The translations under genes were made by a program, and so were the position numbers. Positions 9,863 through 19,006 of a DNA stretch of 64,000 bases are shown here, in pieces (the stretch's first letter is position 1; each line of letters begins with the position of its first letter). The notes below the pieces were generated by a model. That model was not told the DNA's origin. It searched no databases and saw nothing but the letters and a program-made list of their open reading frames with translations. The stretch comes from Kocuria palustris (GTDB lineage: Bacteria; Actinomycetota; Actinomycetes; Actinomycetales; Micrococcaceae): assembly GCF_016907795.1 (NCBI RefSeq), contig NZ_JAFBCR010000001.1:1922001-1986000 (forward strand). Direction: 5' to 3'.

Positions 9863-11061
9863 TGGATCCGCAGAGGACCGACCCGCGCGAAGACGCCCGA
9901 GCTGCAGACCTCGCACGCCGCTTCACCGAGGTCTACGGTCGCGCTCCGGACGGAGTGTGGCGGGCTCCGGGGCGGGTGAACCTGCTGGGGGAGCACACCG
10001 ACTACAACGACGGATTCGTGTTGCCCTTCGCATTGGACCGGGCGGCCATGGTCGCCGTGCGTCTGCGCCGGACCGGGGAGCCTGGTCAGGACACGGTCGA
10101 GCTGGCCTCCACCTACGCGCCGGACGGCAAGGGGCTCTCCTGCGAGCGGTTCAGCCTCCCTGGCCTCGCCGCCGGCGACGTCGGCGGCTGGGGGGCCTAT
10201 CCGGCCGGGGTGGTCCACGTCCTCGACGGGACGGGCGAGGCGGCGGTCCCCGGCTTCGAGATGCTGCTGGACTCCACCGTGCCGGTGGGTGCGGGGCTGT
10301 CCTCGTCCCATGCCGTGGAGGTCGCCACCATCGTCGCGCTGAACGATCTGCTGGATCTGGGGCTGGAGCCGACGGCCATGGCGCGGCTGACTCAGCGGGC
10401 CGAGAACGAGTTCGTCGGAGCGCCCACCGGCATCATGGATCAGTCGGCCTCGCTCATGGGTCGGGCCGACGGCGCCCTGTTCCTCGACTGCCGCACCTTG
10501 GAATCCCGCGTCGTGCCTCTGCCGTTGGCCGAGCATGGGCTCATCGTCCTGGTCATCGACACGAAGGTCTCCCACTCTCACGCCGACGGCGGATACGCCG
10601 CACGCCGGGCTTCCTGTGAGCGCGGCGCCTCCGCTCTCGGTGCGGTGTCATTGCGTGATGTCCCATCGGGCGCCGACCTCACCGTGCTGGATGAGGAGAC
10701 GGGCCGGAGGGTGCGCCACGTGCTCACCGAGAACGCCCGCGTGCTGGAGGCCGTCGAGCGGCTGGGCAGCGGCGACCTCCACGGGGTCGGCGAGCTGCTG
10801 TCGGCGTCGCATGCCTCACTGCGCGATGACTACGAGGTCTCCTGCCCCGAGCTCGATCTCGCCGTCGAGGCCGCCATGGGTGCCGGCGCTCTCGGCGCGC
10901 GGATGACCGGCGGCGGATTCGGCGGTGCCGCCATCGCGCTGGTGCCGACGGCCGAGGAGGGGCGGGTCCGTGATGCCGTGCAGCGCGGATTCGCCGACAG
11001 CGGCCTGTGGGCCCCGGAGATCTTCTCCGTGCTCCCGTCGACGGGAGCACGGAGAATGTGA
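9859..11061 (+). CDS. galK: Galactokinase
   Basis: A 400-residue GHMP-family kinase that makes galactose-1-phosphate from galactose and ATP. The galactokinase signature G38-RVNLLGEHTDYNDGF, the ATP-binding motif PVGAGLSSSHAVEV and the third GHMP motif GARMTGGGFGGAA are all present, as is the catalytic-Asp region GIMDQSASLMG. It starts with ATG 9859 in an ATGA overlap with galT. The last codons (IFSVLPSTGARRM) are part of a perfect 34-base palindrome that may end transcription inside the coding sequence. Confidence 0.95.
   Translation: MMDPQRTDPREDARAADLARRFTEVYGRAPDGVWRAPGRVNLLGEHTDYNDGFVLPFALDRAAMVAVRLRRTGEPGQDTVELASTYAPDGKGLSCERFSLPGLAAGDVGGWGAYPAGVVHVLDGTGEAAVPGFEMLLDSTVPVGAGLSSSHAVEVATIVALNDLLDLGLEPTAMARLTQRAENEFVGAPTGIMDQSASLMGRADGALFLDCRTLESRVVPLPLAEHGLIVLVIDTKVSHSHADGGYAARRASCERGASALGAVSLRDVPSGADLTVLDEETGRRVRHVLTENARVLEAVERLGSGDLHGVGELLSASHASLRDDYEVSCPELDLAVEAAMGAGALGARMTGGGFGGAAIALVPTAEEGRVRDAVQRGFADSGLWAPEIFSVLPSTGARRM
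11023..11056 (+). terminator. Perfect 34-bp palindrome at the galK 3' end
   Basis: Positions 11023-11056 read the same on both strands, so RNA would fold into a stem of up to 15 bp with a tiny loop centred on GTCGAC. There is no T-tract after it, as is usual for putative intrinsic terminators in GC-rich actinobacteria. It encodes the conserved galactokinase tail, ending six bases before the stop codon is completed. Confidence 0.55.
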
Positions 11062-11111
11062 GGCGGTCCGGCAGCAGTCCAGGCGCCGGGGGCCTCGTTC
11101 GCTGCGGCACC

Positions 11112-11117
11112 TAGAAT
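11112..11117 (+). promoter_or_regulatory. Likely -10 box (TAGAAT) for the membrane protein at 11156
   Basis: TAGAAT matches the actinobacterial -10 consensus. It leaves a leader of about 35 bases containing an AGGAG ribosome site before ATG 11156. No clear -35 is seen. Confidence 0.4.
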
Positions 11118-11155
11118 GACCGGGTCCGTCACCGTCCCCCAGGAGATCTCCCAGC

Positions 11156-11587
11156 ATGAAGTCCGCCGTCATCGCCCCCGCCCTGCTCGCGATCGCCGCA
11201 GTGATCCAGGCGCTGGGGATGCATCAGTACCACCAGGACGCGATCACGGTCACCGGGCAGCTGTTCTTCACCCTCTTCCTCATGGGCCTGGCCGTCTTCT
11301 ACGGGCTGCGCGGGCGCGCCGAGCGGTTCTCGACCGTCCGGCTGGGGCTTCTGGTCCTGTCGGTGCTCGCGCTGGTGCTCGCGCTCGTGGGCTGGGGGAT
11401 GGCGCTGTTCTGGTTCTACCCGTCGGTGTGGATGTTCTACGGGACCTTCCTGGTCCTGCTGATCACGGCCGTCGTCGCCGTGGCGTCGAACCCCTCGGCG
11501 CGCCAGCGCGAGCGCGAGCTCGAGGAGCAGGAGGAGGCCGAGGCTGATCCGGACGCGTCGGCCGATGCGGAGGCGGGCGCTCGCTGA
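11156..11587 (+). CDS. Small integral membrane protein, function unknown
   Basis: A 143-residue protein with four predicted membrane helices (about residues 4-22, 34-50, 60-84 and 88-108), followed by an acidic, Glu/Ala/Asp-rich tail of about 30 residues (EREREL, EEAEADPDASADAE). AGGAG lies eight bases upstream of ATG 11156. It sits alone between galK and the nar operon with its own -10 box, so it need not belong to either. I do not recognise a named family. Confidence 0.7.
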   Translation: MKSAVIAPALLAIAAVIQALGMHQYHQDAITVTGQLFFTLFLMGLAVFYGLRGRAERFSTVRLGLLVLSVLALVLALVGWGMALFWFYPSVWMFYGTFLVLLITAVVAVASNPSARQRERELEEQEEAEADPDASADAEAGAR

Positions 11588-11881
11588 CTCCCCCGCCGAC
11601 CTCCGGTCGGTTCGTGGCATCTTCCGGAAATCGCTTGCCTTCTCTGGGGGTATTCGAGAAGAAATGACGGAAGCGAATTCAGGAACGCCGCTGTAGTGTA
11701 ATTCCCATAAGGGTGGCCTTGCTGCCTCGAGGGCTCTGGATCCGCGTCATCACGCCTGTGCCAGATATGGATCCGGATTTCCTTGACGGAGATCAAGCGG
11801 TCTTCCGGATCCGTTTCTGCAATTCCGGCAACTGCCGGAAATCATTCCTCAGCGACTCGGCCTCGTCGATAGCCTCGAGCC
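11588..11881 (+). promoter_or_regulatory. nar operon control region
   Basis: This 294-base non-coding region is visibly less GC-rich than the flanking genes. It contains a TTGAC-GGAG-ATCAA site (11783-11796), nine of ten bases of the FNR/CRP consensus TTGAT-N4-ATCAA; a perfect TTCCGGCA-AC-TGCCGGAA inverted repeat (11823-11840); and a -10-like TAGCCT (11870-11875) six bases before the narG ATG, which would make a leaderless mRNA. No good -35 is visible, which fits an activator-dependent promoter induced by low oxygen or nitrate. The regulators are not in the window. Confidence 0.5.
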
Positions 11882-14800
11882 ATGAGCACGAATACGACTT
11901 CCGGAGCGCATACTGCCCACGCCGCAGGCGTCGACGGCCCCGCCAGCCAGGCGCTGCTGAAGACCGGCCGCTTCTTCACCCGTCGCGAGCAGACCGCGGA
12001 CGGCCGCGCCGAGTTCCGGGAGGGCGGCCGCGCGGGCGACTCCTTCTACCGGAACCGCTGGAGCCACGACAAGGTCGTGCGCTCCACCCACGGCGTGAAC
12101 TGCACGGGGTCGTGCTCGTGGAAGGTCTACGTCAAGGACGGGATCATCACGTGGGAGGCCCAGGAGACGGACTACCCGTCGGTCGGCCCGGACAGCCCCG
12201 AGTACGAGCCGCGCGGGTGCCCCCGCGGCGCCGCCTTCTCCTGGTACACGTACTCGCCCACCCGCGTGCGCTACCCGTACGTGCGCGGCGTGCTGCTCGA
12301 GATGTACCGCGAGGCCCGTGCGGCCCACGGCGGCGACGCCGTGGCGGCCTGGGCCTCGATCGTGGACGACCCGGCCAAGCGCCGGGAGTTCCAGCAGGCC
12401 CGCGGCAAGGGCGGTCTGGTGCGCGCGTCCTGGCAGGAGGCCCTCGAGATGACGGCCGCGGCGCACGTTCACACGATCGGCGCCTACGGCCCGGACCGCT
12501 GCGTGGGCTTCTCGCCGATCCCGGCCATGTCCATGGTCTCCCACGCCGCCGGCGCCCGGTTCATCAACCTCATCGGCGGCGTGATGAACAGCTTCTACGA
12601 CTGGTACGCGGACCTGCCCGTGGCCTCGCCGCAGGTCTTCGGCGACCAGACGGATGTCCCGGAGTCCGGGGACTGGTGGGATGCCACCTACCTCATGATG
12701 TGGGGCTCCAACATCCCCGTGACCCGCACCCCGGACGCCCACTGGGTCGCGGAGGTGCGCTACCGCGGCACCAAGGTCGTCTCGGTCTCCCCGGACTACG
12801 CGGACAGCACCAAGTTCGCCGACGAGTGGCTGCCCGCCCAGCCCGGCTCGGACGCCGCGCTGGCCATGAGCATGGGCCAGGTCATCCTCACGGAGCACTT
12901 CGCGCATAAGCGGACCCCGTTCTTCGAGGACTACGTCAAGCAGTTCACGGACCTCCCGTTCCTGGTCACCCTGGTCACCGACGAGAACGGGCAGACCGTC
13001 CCGGGCAAGTTCGTCACCGCCGAGGACCTCGGCTCGGATCAGGCGGATCCCGCGTTCAAGACCGTGATGCTCGAGCGCGCCACGGGCGAGGCCTTCATCC
13101 CCAAGGGCTCCATGGGCTTCCGCTACAACGCCCAGGACGAGGGCGACTGGAACCTGGACCTAGAGGGCCACGACCCGGCGCTGTCGATCATGGACCTGGG
13201 CGACTGGGACGGGGCGGCTTCGGAGATCGCGCTGTCAGCCTTCGTCGATGACACCGGCGAGGGCTCCGTGGTCCACCGCGGCGTGCCCGTCCGCACGGTG
13301 GCGGGTCGGACGGTCACCACGGTCTTCGACCTGATGCTCGCCCAGTACGCGGTCGGGCGCGACGGCCTGCCGGGCCAGTGGTCCGCCGGCTACGACGACG
13401 CCGAGACCGCCTACACCCCGGCATGGCAGGAGGCCATTTCCTCCGTCCCGTCCGAGGCCGCGATCCGCGTGGCCCGCGAGTTCGCCGCCAACGCCGAGCG
13501 CTCCGGCGGGCGGTCCATGATCATCCTGGGCGGCGGGCTGTGCCAGTGGTACCACGGCGATGTCACCTACCGCGCGATCCTGGCCATGCTCATGCTGTGC
13601 GGCTGCCAGGGCCGCAACGGCGGCGGCTGGGCGCACTACGTCGGGCAGGAGAAGGCCCGTCCCATCACCGGGTGGGCCACCATGGCCTCCGCCAGCGACT
13701 GGTCGCGCCCGCCGCGGTTCATGATCGGCACCGCGTTCTGGTACATGCACACCGACCAGTTCCGCCAGGACGGCCACTCCTCGGCGCACCTGCAGTCCCC
13801 GCTGGCCAAGGGCCACCTCGACGGCATGCACACCGCGGACGTCGTGGCCCAGTCCACGCGCCTGGGCTGGATGCCGTTCTACCCGCAGTTCACGCAGAAC
13901 CCGCTCGACGTCGCCGACGCCGCAGCGGCTGCCGTCGAGCGCGGGGAGGCCGAATCGGAGGGCCAGTGGGTCGCCGATCAGGCCAAGGCAGGCAAGCTGC
14001 AGTTCGCGGTCGAGGACCCGGACGCGGAGGCGAACTGGGCGCGCACGCTCGTGCTGTGGCGCTCGAACCTGCTGGGCTCCTCCGCCAAGGGCGAGGAGTA
14101 CTTCCTCAAGCACCTGCTGGGCACGCAGAACAACGTGCTGGGCCAGGACCACGTGGACCACAAGCCCCGCGACGTCGCCTGGCACGAGAAGGCGCCGGAG
14201 GGCAAGCTCGACCTGCTGGTCTCGGCGGACTTCCGCATGACGTCGTCCACGCTGCTCTCGGACGTCGTCTTCCCGGCCGCCACCTGGTACGAGAAGTTCG
14301 ACCTCTCCTCCACGGACATGCACCCGTACGTCCACGCCTTCAACCCGGCGATCACCCCGCCGTGGGAGGCCAAGACGGATCACGAGCTGTTCCGGCTGCT
14401 CTCGGACGAGGTCGCGCGCCTGTCCCAGGGCCGTCTGGACACCCGGCACGACCTGGTGGCCACCGCGATCACCCATGACACCCCGGGGCAGATCAACCAG
14501 CCCGGCGGGCACGTTCCCGAGTGGCGCGGCACGGACCTTCCGGCGGTGCCGGGGAAGAACTTCCCCAACCTCAAGATCGTGGAGCGCGACTACACCGCGA
14601 TCGGCGACAAGTTCGTGGCGCTCGGCCCGCTGGCGGACAAGCTCGGGCTGACCACCAAGAACATCACCTTCGACGTCAACCACGAGGTCGAGGCGCTGGG
14701 GCGCAAGCACGGCGTCTTCGACTCCGGTGCGGCTGAGGGCCGGCCCGCGATCGAGACCGACGCCCGCATGGCCGAGGCCATCCTGGCGCTGTCCGGGACC

Positions 14801-15619
14801 ACCAACGGCGAGCTGGCTGTGCAGGGCTTCAAGACCCTCGAGAAGCGCGTGGGCAAGCAGCTGCACGACCTGGCGCTGGGCTCGGAGGAGAAGAAGATCA
14901 CCTTCGCGGACACCCAGGCAGCCCCGGTGCCGGTCATCACCTCCCCGGAGTGGTCCGGCTCGGAGACGGGCGGACGGCGCTACGCCCCCTTCACGGTGAA
15001 CATCGAGCGGCTCAAGCCGTTCCACACCCTTACCGGGCGCATGCACTTCTTCCTGGACCACGACTGGATGTCGGACATGGGCGAGAACCTGCCGACCTAC
15101 CGGCCGCCGTTGAACAGCGCGGCGCTGTTCGGCGAGCCGCGGCTCGGCGAGCGCGGGGACCTCTCGGTGGCCGTGCGCTACCTGACCCCGCACAACAAGT
15201 GGTCCATCCACTCCGAGTACCAGGACAACCTGTTCATGCTCTCGCTCTCGCGAGGCGGCACGTCGGTGTGGATGTCGGACGAGGACGCGGCGCTGATCGA
15301 GGTCAGGGACAACGACTGGGTCGAGTGCGTGAACACCAATGGCGTGTTCGTGGGGCGGGCGATCGTCACCAGCCGCATGCGCCCCGGAGCGGTCTTCGTC
15401 CACCACGCGCAGGAGCGCACGATCGACGTCCCCAAGTCCGAGGCCACCGGCCGCCGCGGCGGCATCCACAACTCGGTCACCCGGATCATGCTCAAGCCCA
15501 CGCACATGGTGGGTGGCTACGCCCAGCAGTCCTGGGCGTTCAACTACCACGGCCCCACCGGCAACAACCGAGATGTCACCTCGGTCGTCCGCAAGCGCTC
15601 GCAGGAGGTCCAGTACTGA
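11882..15619 (+). CDS. narG: Respiratory nitrate reductase, alpha (catalytic) subunit
   Basis: A 1245-residue molybdenum enzyme that reduces nitrate to nitrite on the cytoplasmic face of the membrane. The N-terminal FS0 iron-sulfur site has His70-GVN-Cys74-TGS-Cys78 and a later Cys in RGCPRGA; a His first ligand is characteristic of NarG. The molybdenum-ligand Asp lies in the SFYDWYADLP region, and the bis-MGD-binding motifs follow (GSNIPVTRTPDAHW, LGGGLCQWYHGD, GRNGGGWAHYVGQEK). No Tat signal is seen, consistent with a cytoplasmic location. It is the first gene of narGHJI; narH begins on its stop codon (TGATG). Confidence 0.97.
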   Translation: MSTNTTSGAHTAHAAGVDGPASQALLKTGRFFTRREQTADGRAEFREGGRAGDSFYRNRWSHDKVVRSTHGVNCTGSCSWKVYVKDGIITWEAQETDYPSVGPDSPEYEPRGCPRGAAFSWYTYSPTRVRYPYVRGVLLEMYREARAAHGGDAVAAWASIVDDPAKRREFQQARGKGGLVRASWQEALEMTAAAHVHTIGAYGPDRCVGFSPIPAMSMVSHAAGARFINLIGGVMNSFYDWYADLPVASPQVFGDQTDVPESGDWWDATYLMMWGSNIPVTRTPDAHWVAEVRYRGTKVVSVSPDYADSTKFADEWLPAQPGSDAALAMSMGQVILTEHFAHKRTPFFEDYVKQFTDLPFLVTLVTDENGQTVPGKFVTAEDLGSDQADPAFKTVMLERATGEAFIPKGSMGFRYNAQDEGDWNLDLEGHDPALSIMDLGDWDGAASEIALSAFVDDTGEGSVVHRGVPVRTVAGRTVTTVFDLMLAQYAVGRDGLPGQWSAGYDDAETAYTPAWQEAISSVPSEAAIRVAREFAANAERSGGRSMIILGGGLCQWYHGDVTYRAILAMLMLCGCQGRNGGGWAHYVGQEKARPITGWATMASASDWSRPPRFMIGTAFWYMHTDQFRQDGHSSAHLQSPLAKGHLDGMHTADVVAQSTRLGWMPFYPQFTQNPLDVADAAAAAVERGEAESEGQWVADQAKAGKLQFAVEDPDAEANWARTLVLWRSNLLGSSAKGEEYFLKHLLGTQNNVLGQDHVDHKPRDVAWHEKAPEGKLDLLVSADFRMTSSTLLSDVVFPAATWYEKFDLSSTDMHPYVHAFNPAITPPWEAKTDHELFRLLSDEVARLSQGRLDTRHDLVATAITHDTPGQINQPGGHVPEWRGTDLPAVPGKNFPNLKIVERDYTAIGDKFVALGPLADKLGLTTKNITFDVNHEVEALGRKHGVFDSGAAEGRPAIETDARMAEAILALSGTTNGELAVQGFKTLEKRVGKQLHDLALGSEEKKITFADTQAAPVPVITSPEWSGSETGGRRYAPFTVNIERLKPFHTLTGRMHFFLDHDWMSDMGENLPTYRPPLNSAALFGEPRLGERGDLSVAVRYLTPHNKWSIHSEYQDNLFMLSLSRGGTSVWMSDEDAALIEVRDNDWVECVNTNGVFVGRAIVTSRMRPGAVFVHHAQERTIDVPKSEATGRRGGIHNSVTRIMLKPTHMVGGYAQQSWAFNYHGPTGNNRDVTSVVRKRSQEVQY

Positions 15620-17301
15620 TGCGCATCATGGCTCAGACCGCGATGGTCATGACCCTCGACAAGTGCCTGGGGTGCCACACGTGCTCCGTGACGTGCAAGC
15701 AGGCGTGGACCAACCGCGCCGGCACGGAGTACGTCTGGTTCAACAACGTGGAGACCCGCCCCGGGCAGGGCTATCCGCGCCGCTACGAGGACCAGGAGAA
15801 GTGGCGCGGCGGATGGACGCTCAACCGCCGCGGCAACCTGCAGCTCAAGTCGGGCAGCCGCCTGCAGAAGCTCTTCGGCATCTTCGCCTCGCCGGTGCAG
15901 CCGCATCTGGACGACTACTACGAGCCCTGGACCTACGACTACGAGAACCTCGTCTCGGCTCCGGCCTCGGACGACTTCCCGGTGGCCAAGCCCAAGTCGC
16001 TGATCACCGGCAAGGACACCAAGGTCGAGTGGTCGGCGAACTGGGACGACTCCCTGGGCGGCATCGAGGCCACGGAGTCCCAGGACCCGGTGCTGCAGAA
16101 GCTGCGCCGGGACTCGGAGGACCGCATCAAGCTGGACTTCGAGAAGACTTTCATGTTCCACCTGCCGCGGATCTGCGAGCACTGCCTGAACCCGTCCTGC
16201 ATGGCGGCCTGCCCGTCGGGGGCGATCTACAAGCGCGCCGAGGACGGCATCGTGCTGGTCGATCAGGATCAGTGCCGCGGCTGGCGCCAGTGCATCACCG
16301 GCTGCCCCTACAAGAAGATCTACTACAACCACAAGACGGGCAAGGCCGAGAAGTGCACGTTCTGCTATCCCCGCGTGGAGGTCGGCATCCCCACGGTCTG
16401 CGCCGAGACCTGCGTGGGTCGCATGCGCTACATCGGCATCTTCCTCTACGACGCCGATCGCGTCACCGAGGCCGCCGCGACCCCGGATGAGAAGGACCTC
16501 TACGAGGCCCAGCTCGACCTGATGCTCGACCCGAACGACCCCGAGGTCCAGCGTCAGGCCCGCGCCGACGGCATCCCCGACGACTGGATGGAGGCCGCGC
16601 GCAAGTCGCCCGTCTACAAGCTGGCCAAGGAGCTGCGGGTGGCTCTGCCCCTGCACCCCGAGTACCGCACCATGCCGATGGTCTGGTACGTCCCGCCGCT
16701 GTCGCCGATCGTGGACCTTCTGTCCACCCAGGGCCACGACGGCCAGGACCTCGATGTCCTGTTCGGGGCGATCGACTCGCTGCGCATCCCGGTGGAGTAC
16801 CTGGCCGAGCTGTTCACGGCCGGAGACACCGAGATCATCGCGAACGTGCTGCGCAAGCTGGCGGCCATGCGCTCCTACATGCGCGACATCACCCTGGGCG
16901 ACCAGGCCGATGAGTCGATCGCCCAGGCTGTGGGCATGACAGGCTCGCAGATGTACGAGATGTACCGCCTCATGGCGATCGCCAAGTACTCAGAGCGCTA
17001 CGTCATCCCCACCGCGCACACCGAGGACGCCCACAACCTCGAGGAGATGGGCTGCTCCCTGGATGGCGACGGCGGCCCGGGCATGGGCCAGATGGGCGGT
17101 CTCGGCGAGGCCTCCGGGCGCCCCATGCCGGTGGCGGTCGAGAACTTCGCCACGCTCAAGGCGCGCCAGACCGCTGACTCGCCCGCGGGTGCCTCCGAGA
17201 TGTCGGGCCGGGTGAACCTCCTGAACTGGGACGGCAACGGGACCCCGTACGGGCTGTTCCCGGAGAGCTCGTCCCCCGGGTCGAAGGGGGAGCCGCGATG
17301 A
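15619..17301 (+). CDS. narH: Respiratory nitrate reductase, beta (iron-sulfur) subunit
   Basis: A 560-residue electron-transfer subunit linking NarI haem to NarG. Four cysteine clusters are present: DKCLGCHTCSVTCKQAW, CEHCLNPSCMAACPSG, QCRGWRQCITGCPYKK, where a Trp replaces one Cys and gives the [3Fe-4S] centre typical of NarH, and KCTFCYPRVEVGIP with CAETCVGR. The length is slightly above that of E. coli NarH (512). AGGAGG at 15602-15608 precedes the start. ATG 15619 shares a base with the narG stop. The C-terminal 60 residues are Gly/Met-rich and less conserved. Confidence 0.96.
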   Translation: MRIMAQTAMVMTLDKCLGCHTCSVTCKQAWTNRAGTEYVWFNNVETRPGQGYPRRYEDQEKWRGGWTLNRRGNLQLKSGSRLQKLFGIFASPVQPHLDDYYEPWTYDYENLVSAPASDDFPVAKPKSLITGKDTKVEWSANWDDSLGGIEATESQDPVLQKLRRDSEDRIKLDFEKTFMFHLPRICEHCLNPSCMAACPSGAIYKRAEDGIVLVDQDQCRGWRQCITGCPYKKIYYNHKTGKAEKCTFCYPRVEVGIPTVCAETCVGRMRYIGIFLYDADRVTEAAATPDEKDLYEAQLDLMLDPNDPEVQRQARADGIPDDWMEAARKSPVYKLAKELRVALPLHPEYRTMPMVWYVPPLSPIVDLLSTQGHDGQDLDVLFGAIDSLRIPVEYLAELFTAGDTEIIANVLRKLAAMRSYMRDITLGDQADESIAQAVGMTGSQMYEMYRLMAIAKYSERYVIPTAHTEDAHNLEEMGCSLDGDGGPGMGQMGGLGEASGRPMPVAVENFATLKARQTADSPAGASEMSGRVNLLNWDGNGTPYGLFPESSSPGSKGEPR

Positions 17302-18125
17302 GCCTGCTGGCCAGGATCTTCGGGCTGGGCGGCAAGGGCACCGTCGAGACGGCGCCGTGGCGCGATGCCGACCCCCAGCGCTCCGCAGTAGTGCGCCAGT
17401 CGGCAGCACTTCTGCTCGGCTACCCGGACCGGGAGCTGCTCGGGCGGATCCCGCAGATCCGCGCGGCGCTGCAGGAGGTCGGGGTCGACCCGGCGCCCGT
17501 GGACCGCCTCGAGCAGTGGATGCTCTCCAAGCCGCTGGCCGAGATCCAGGGCGACTGGGTCCAGGAGTACGACCTCTCGCGCCGGCACAGCCTCCACCTC
17601 ACGTACTGGACCGACGGCGACACCCGCCGCCGCGGCGAGTCGCTGCTGTCGTTCAAGGAGCTCTACGCCGAGCACGGGTTCCGCATGGACGACTCGGAGC
17701 TGCCCGATCACCTCCCCGTGGTCCTGGAGTTCGCAGCGCTCGTGGCTCCCGACGACGGCGCAGAGCTGCTGCAGCGCTACCGGCCCTCGCTGGAGCTGCT
17801 GCGCCTGGCGCTGAAGGACGACGGCCTCCCGCACCTGGGGATCGTCGAGCTCGTGTGCACCACGCTGCCCGGAGCCTCCCCGGAGGACCGCGACGCCGTG
17901 ATGCGCATGGCCGGCTACGGCCCTCCCACCGAGACCGTGGGCCTGCAGCCGTTCGATCCGCGGCTGCTGCCGCTGTCCGACTCCTCGGCCTCGGGGATGA
18001 CCGGCGGGGCGGCAGGTGCCGTGCCTGTGGATCCGGCGACCCATCCCTCGGCCGCGCACGCCGCTGCCGGCTGCACCCCCACCCACCGACGCGAGGCCGC
18101 CGCCTCCACGAGCTCCAGGGACTGA
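17298..18125 (+). CDS. narJ: Nitrate reductase assembly chaperone
   Basis: A 275-residue cytoplasmic chaperone of the TorD/NarJ family that holds NarGH apoprotein while the molybdenum cofactor is inserted. LLGYPDRELLGRIPQI and VQEYDLSRRHSLHLTYW are the recognisable family motifs, with GESLLSFKELYAEHGF and LPDHLPVVLEF following. About 50 residues at the C-terminus are low-complexity (Ala, Pro, Ser). It overlaps narH by ATGA and is followed after six bases by narI. Confidence 0.93.
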   Translation: MSLLARIFGLGGKGTVETAPWRDADPQRSAVVRQSAALLLGYPDRELLGRIPQIRAALQEVGVDPAPVDRLEQWMLSKPLAEIQGDWVQEYDLSRRHSLHLTYWTDGDTRRRGESLLSFKELYAEHGFRMDDSELPDHLPVVLEFAALVAPDDGAELLQRYRPSLELLRLALKDDGLPHLGIVELVCTTLPGASPEDRDAVMRMAGYGPPTETVGLQPFDPRLLPLSDSSASGMTGGAAGAVPVDPATHPSAAHAAAGCTPTHRREAAASTSSRD

Positions 18126-18131
18126 GACCGC

Positions 18132-18932
18132 ATGAACACCACCGACATCCTGCTGTGGGGTGTACTGCCCTACGTGGTGCTGCTGATCTTCATCGGCGGC
18201 ACGATCTGGCGCTACAAGTACGACCAGTTCGGCTGGACCACCCGCTCGTCGTCCCTGTACGAGGGGAAGCTGCTGCGGATCGCCTCGCCGCTGTTCCACT
18301 TCGGGATCCTGGCGGTGCTGATCGGGCACATCGTGGGCCTGGTCATCCCCAAGTCCTGGACGGACTTCGCCGGGGTGTCCGAGCACATGTACCACATCAT
18401 GGCGCTGACGATCGGCATGTTCGCGGGCTTCGGCACGCTGGTGGGCCTGGCCCTGCTGATCTACCGCCGCCGCACCACAGGCCCGGTGTTCATGGCCACC
18501 ACGAACAACGACAAGATGATGTACGTCCTGCTGGTGCTGGCCCTGCTGGCGGGCATCGCGACCACGCTGATCTCGGTCTTCGACCACACCGTCGTGAACT
18601 ACCGCGAGACCGTCTCCCCGTGGTTCCGCTCGATATGGATCCTGCAGCCGGACGTGGGCGCCATGGCCGCGTCGTCGCCCTCGTTCAAGGTGCACGTGCT
18701 GTTCGCGTTCGCGCTGTTCATCGCCTGGCCGTTCACCCGCCTGATCCACGCGTTCACGGCGCCGGTGCACTACCTCTTCCGGCCGTACATCGTCTACCGC
18801 TCCCGGGACCGGGGCCGCACCACCGGCCACGCCCCCGTGCGCCGCGGCTGGGACCCGATCGGGACGCAGGACCGCGCGCCGTCGTCGGCCTCCCGGCCCA
18901 AGCGCCAGCCGGCGTCCTCCGGGCGCCGCTGA
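18132..18932 (+). CDS. narI: Respiratory nitrate reductase, gamma (cytochrome b) subunit
   Basis: A 266-residue membrane protein that oxidises quinol and carries two b haems. Five membrane helices are visible; the haem-ligand histidines are in the second helix (LFHFGILAVLIGHIVG) and in the last (HVLFAFALFIAWPFTRLIHAF). The C-terminal 35 residues are basic and polar and extend beyond E. coli NarI (225 aa). It closes the narGHJI operon; narK starts 74 bases later. Confidence 0.95.
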   Translation: MNTTDILLWGVLPYVVLLIFIGGTIWRYKYDQFGWTTRSSSLYEGKLLRIASPLFHFGILAVLIGHIVGLVIPKSWTDFAGVSEHMYHIMALTIGMFAGFGTLVGLALLIYRRRTTGPVFMATTNNDKMMYVLLVLALLAGIATTLISVFDHTVVNYRETVSPWFRSIWILQPDVGAMAASSPSFKVHVLFAFALFIAWPFTRLIHAFTAPVHYLFRPYIVYRSRDRGRTTGHAPVRRGWDPIGTQDRAPSSASRPKRQPASSGRR

Positions 18933-19006
18933 CGCGCCCCTCTCACGGCCCCACTGCACACCCTCGCGCCGCCTCGAGCGCGGCGCCGACCACCAGGAGA
19001 TCACCC

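Noticed and set aside
13235-15550. 771-codon minus-strand open frame opposite narG
   Set aside because: Antisense of narG with no recognisable motif; long open frames on the complement are expected at this GC content.
16998-19004. 668-codon minus-strand open frame across narH, narJ and narI
   Set aside because: It crosses three real genes and is low-complexity Arg/Gly/Ala; it is a shadow.
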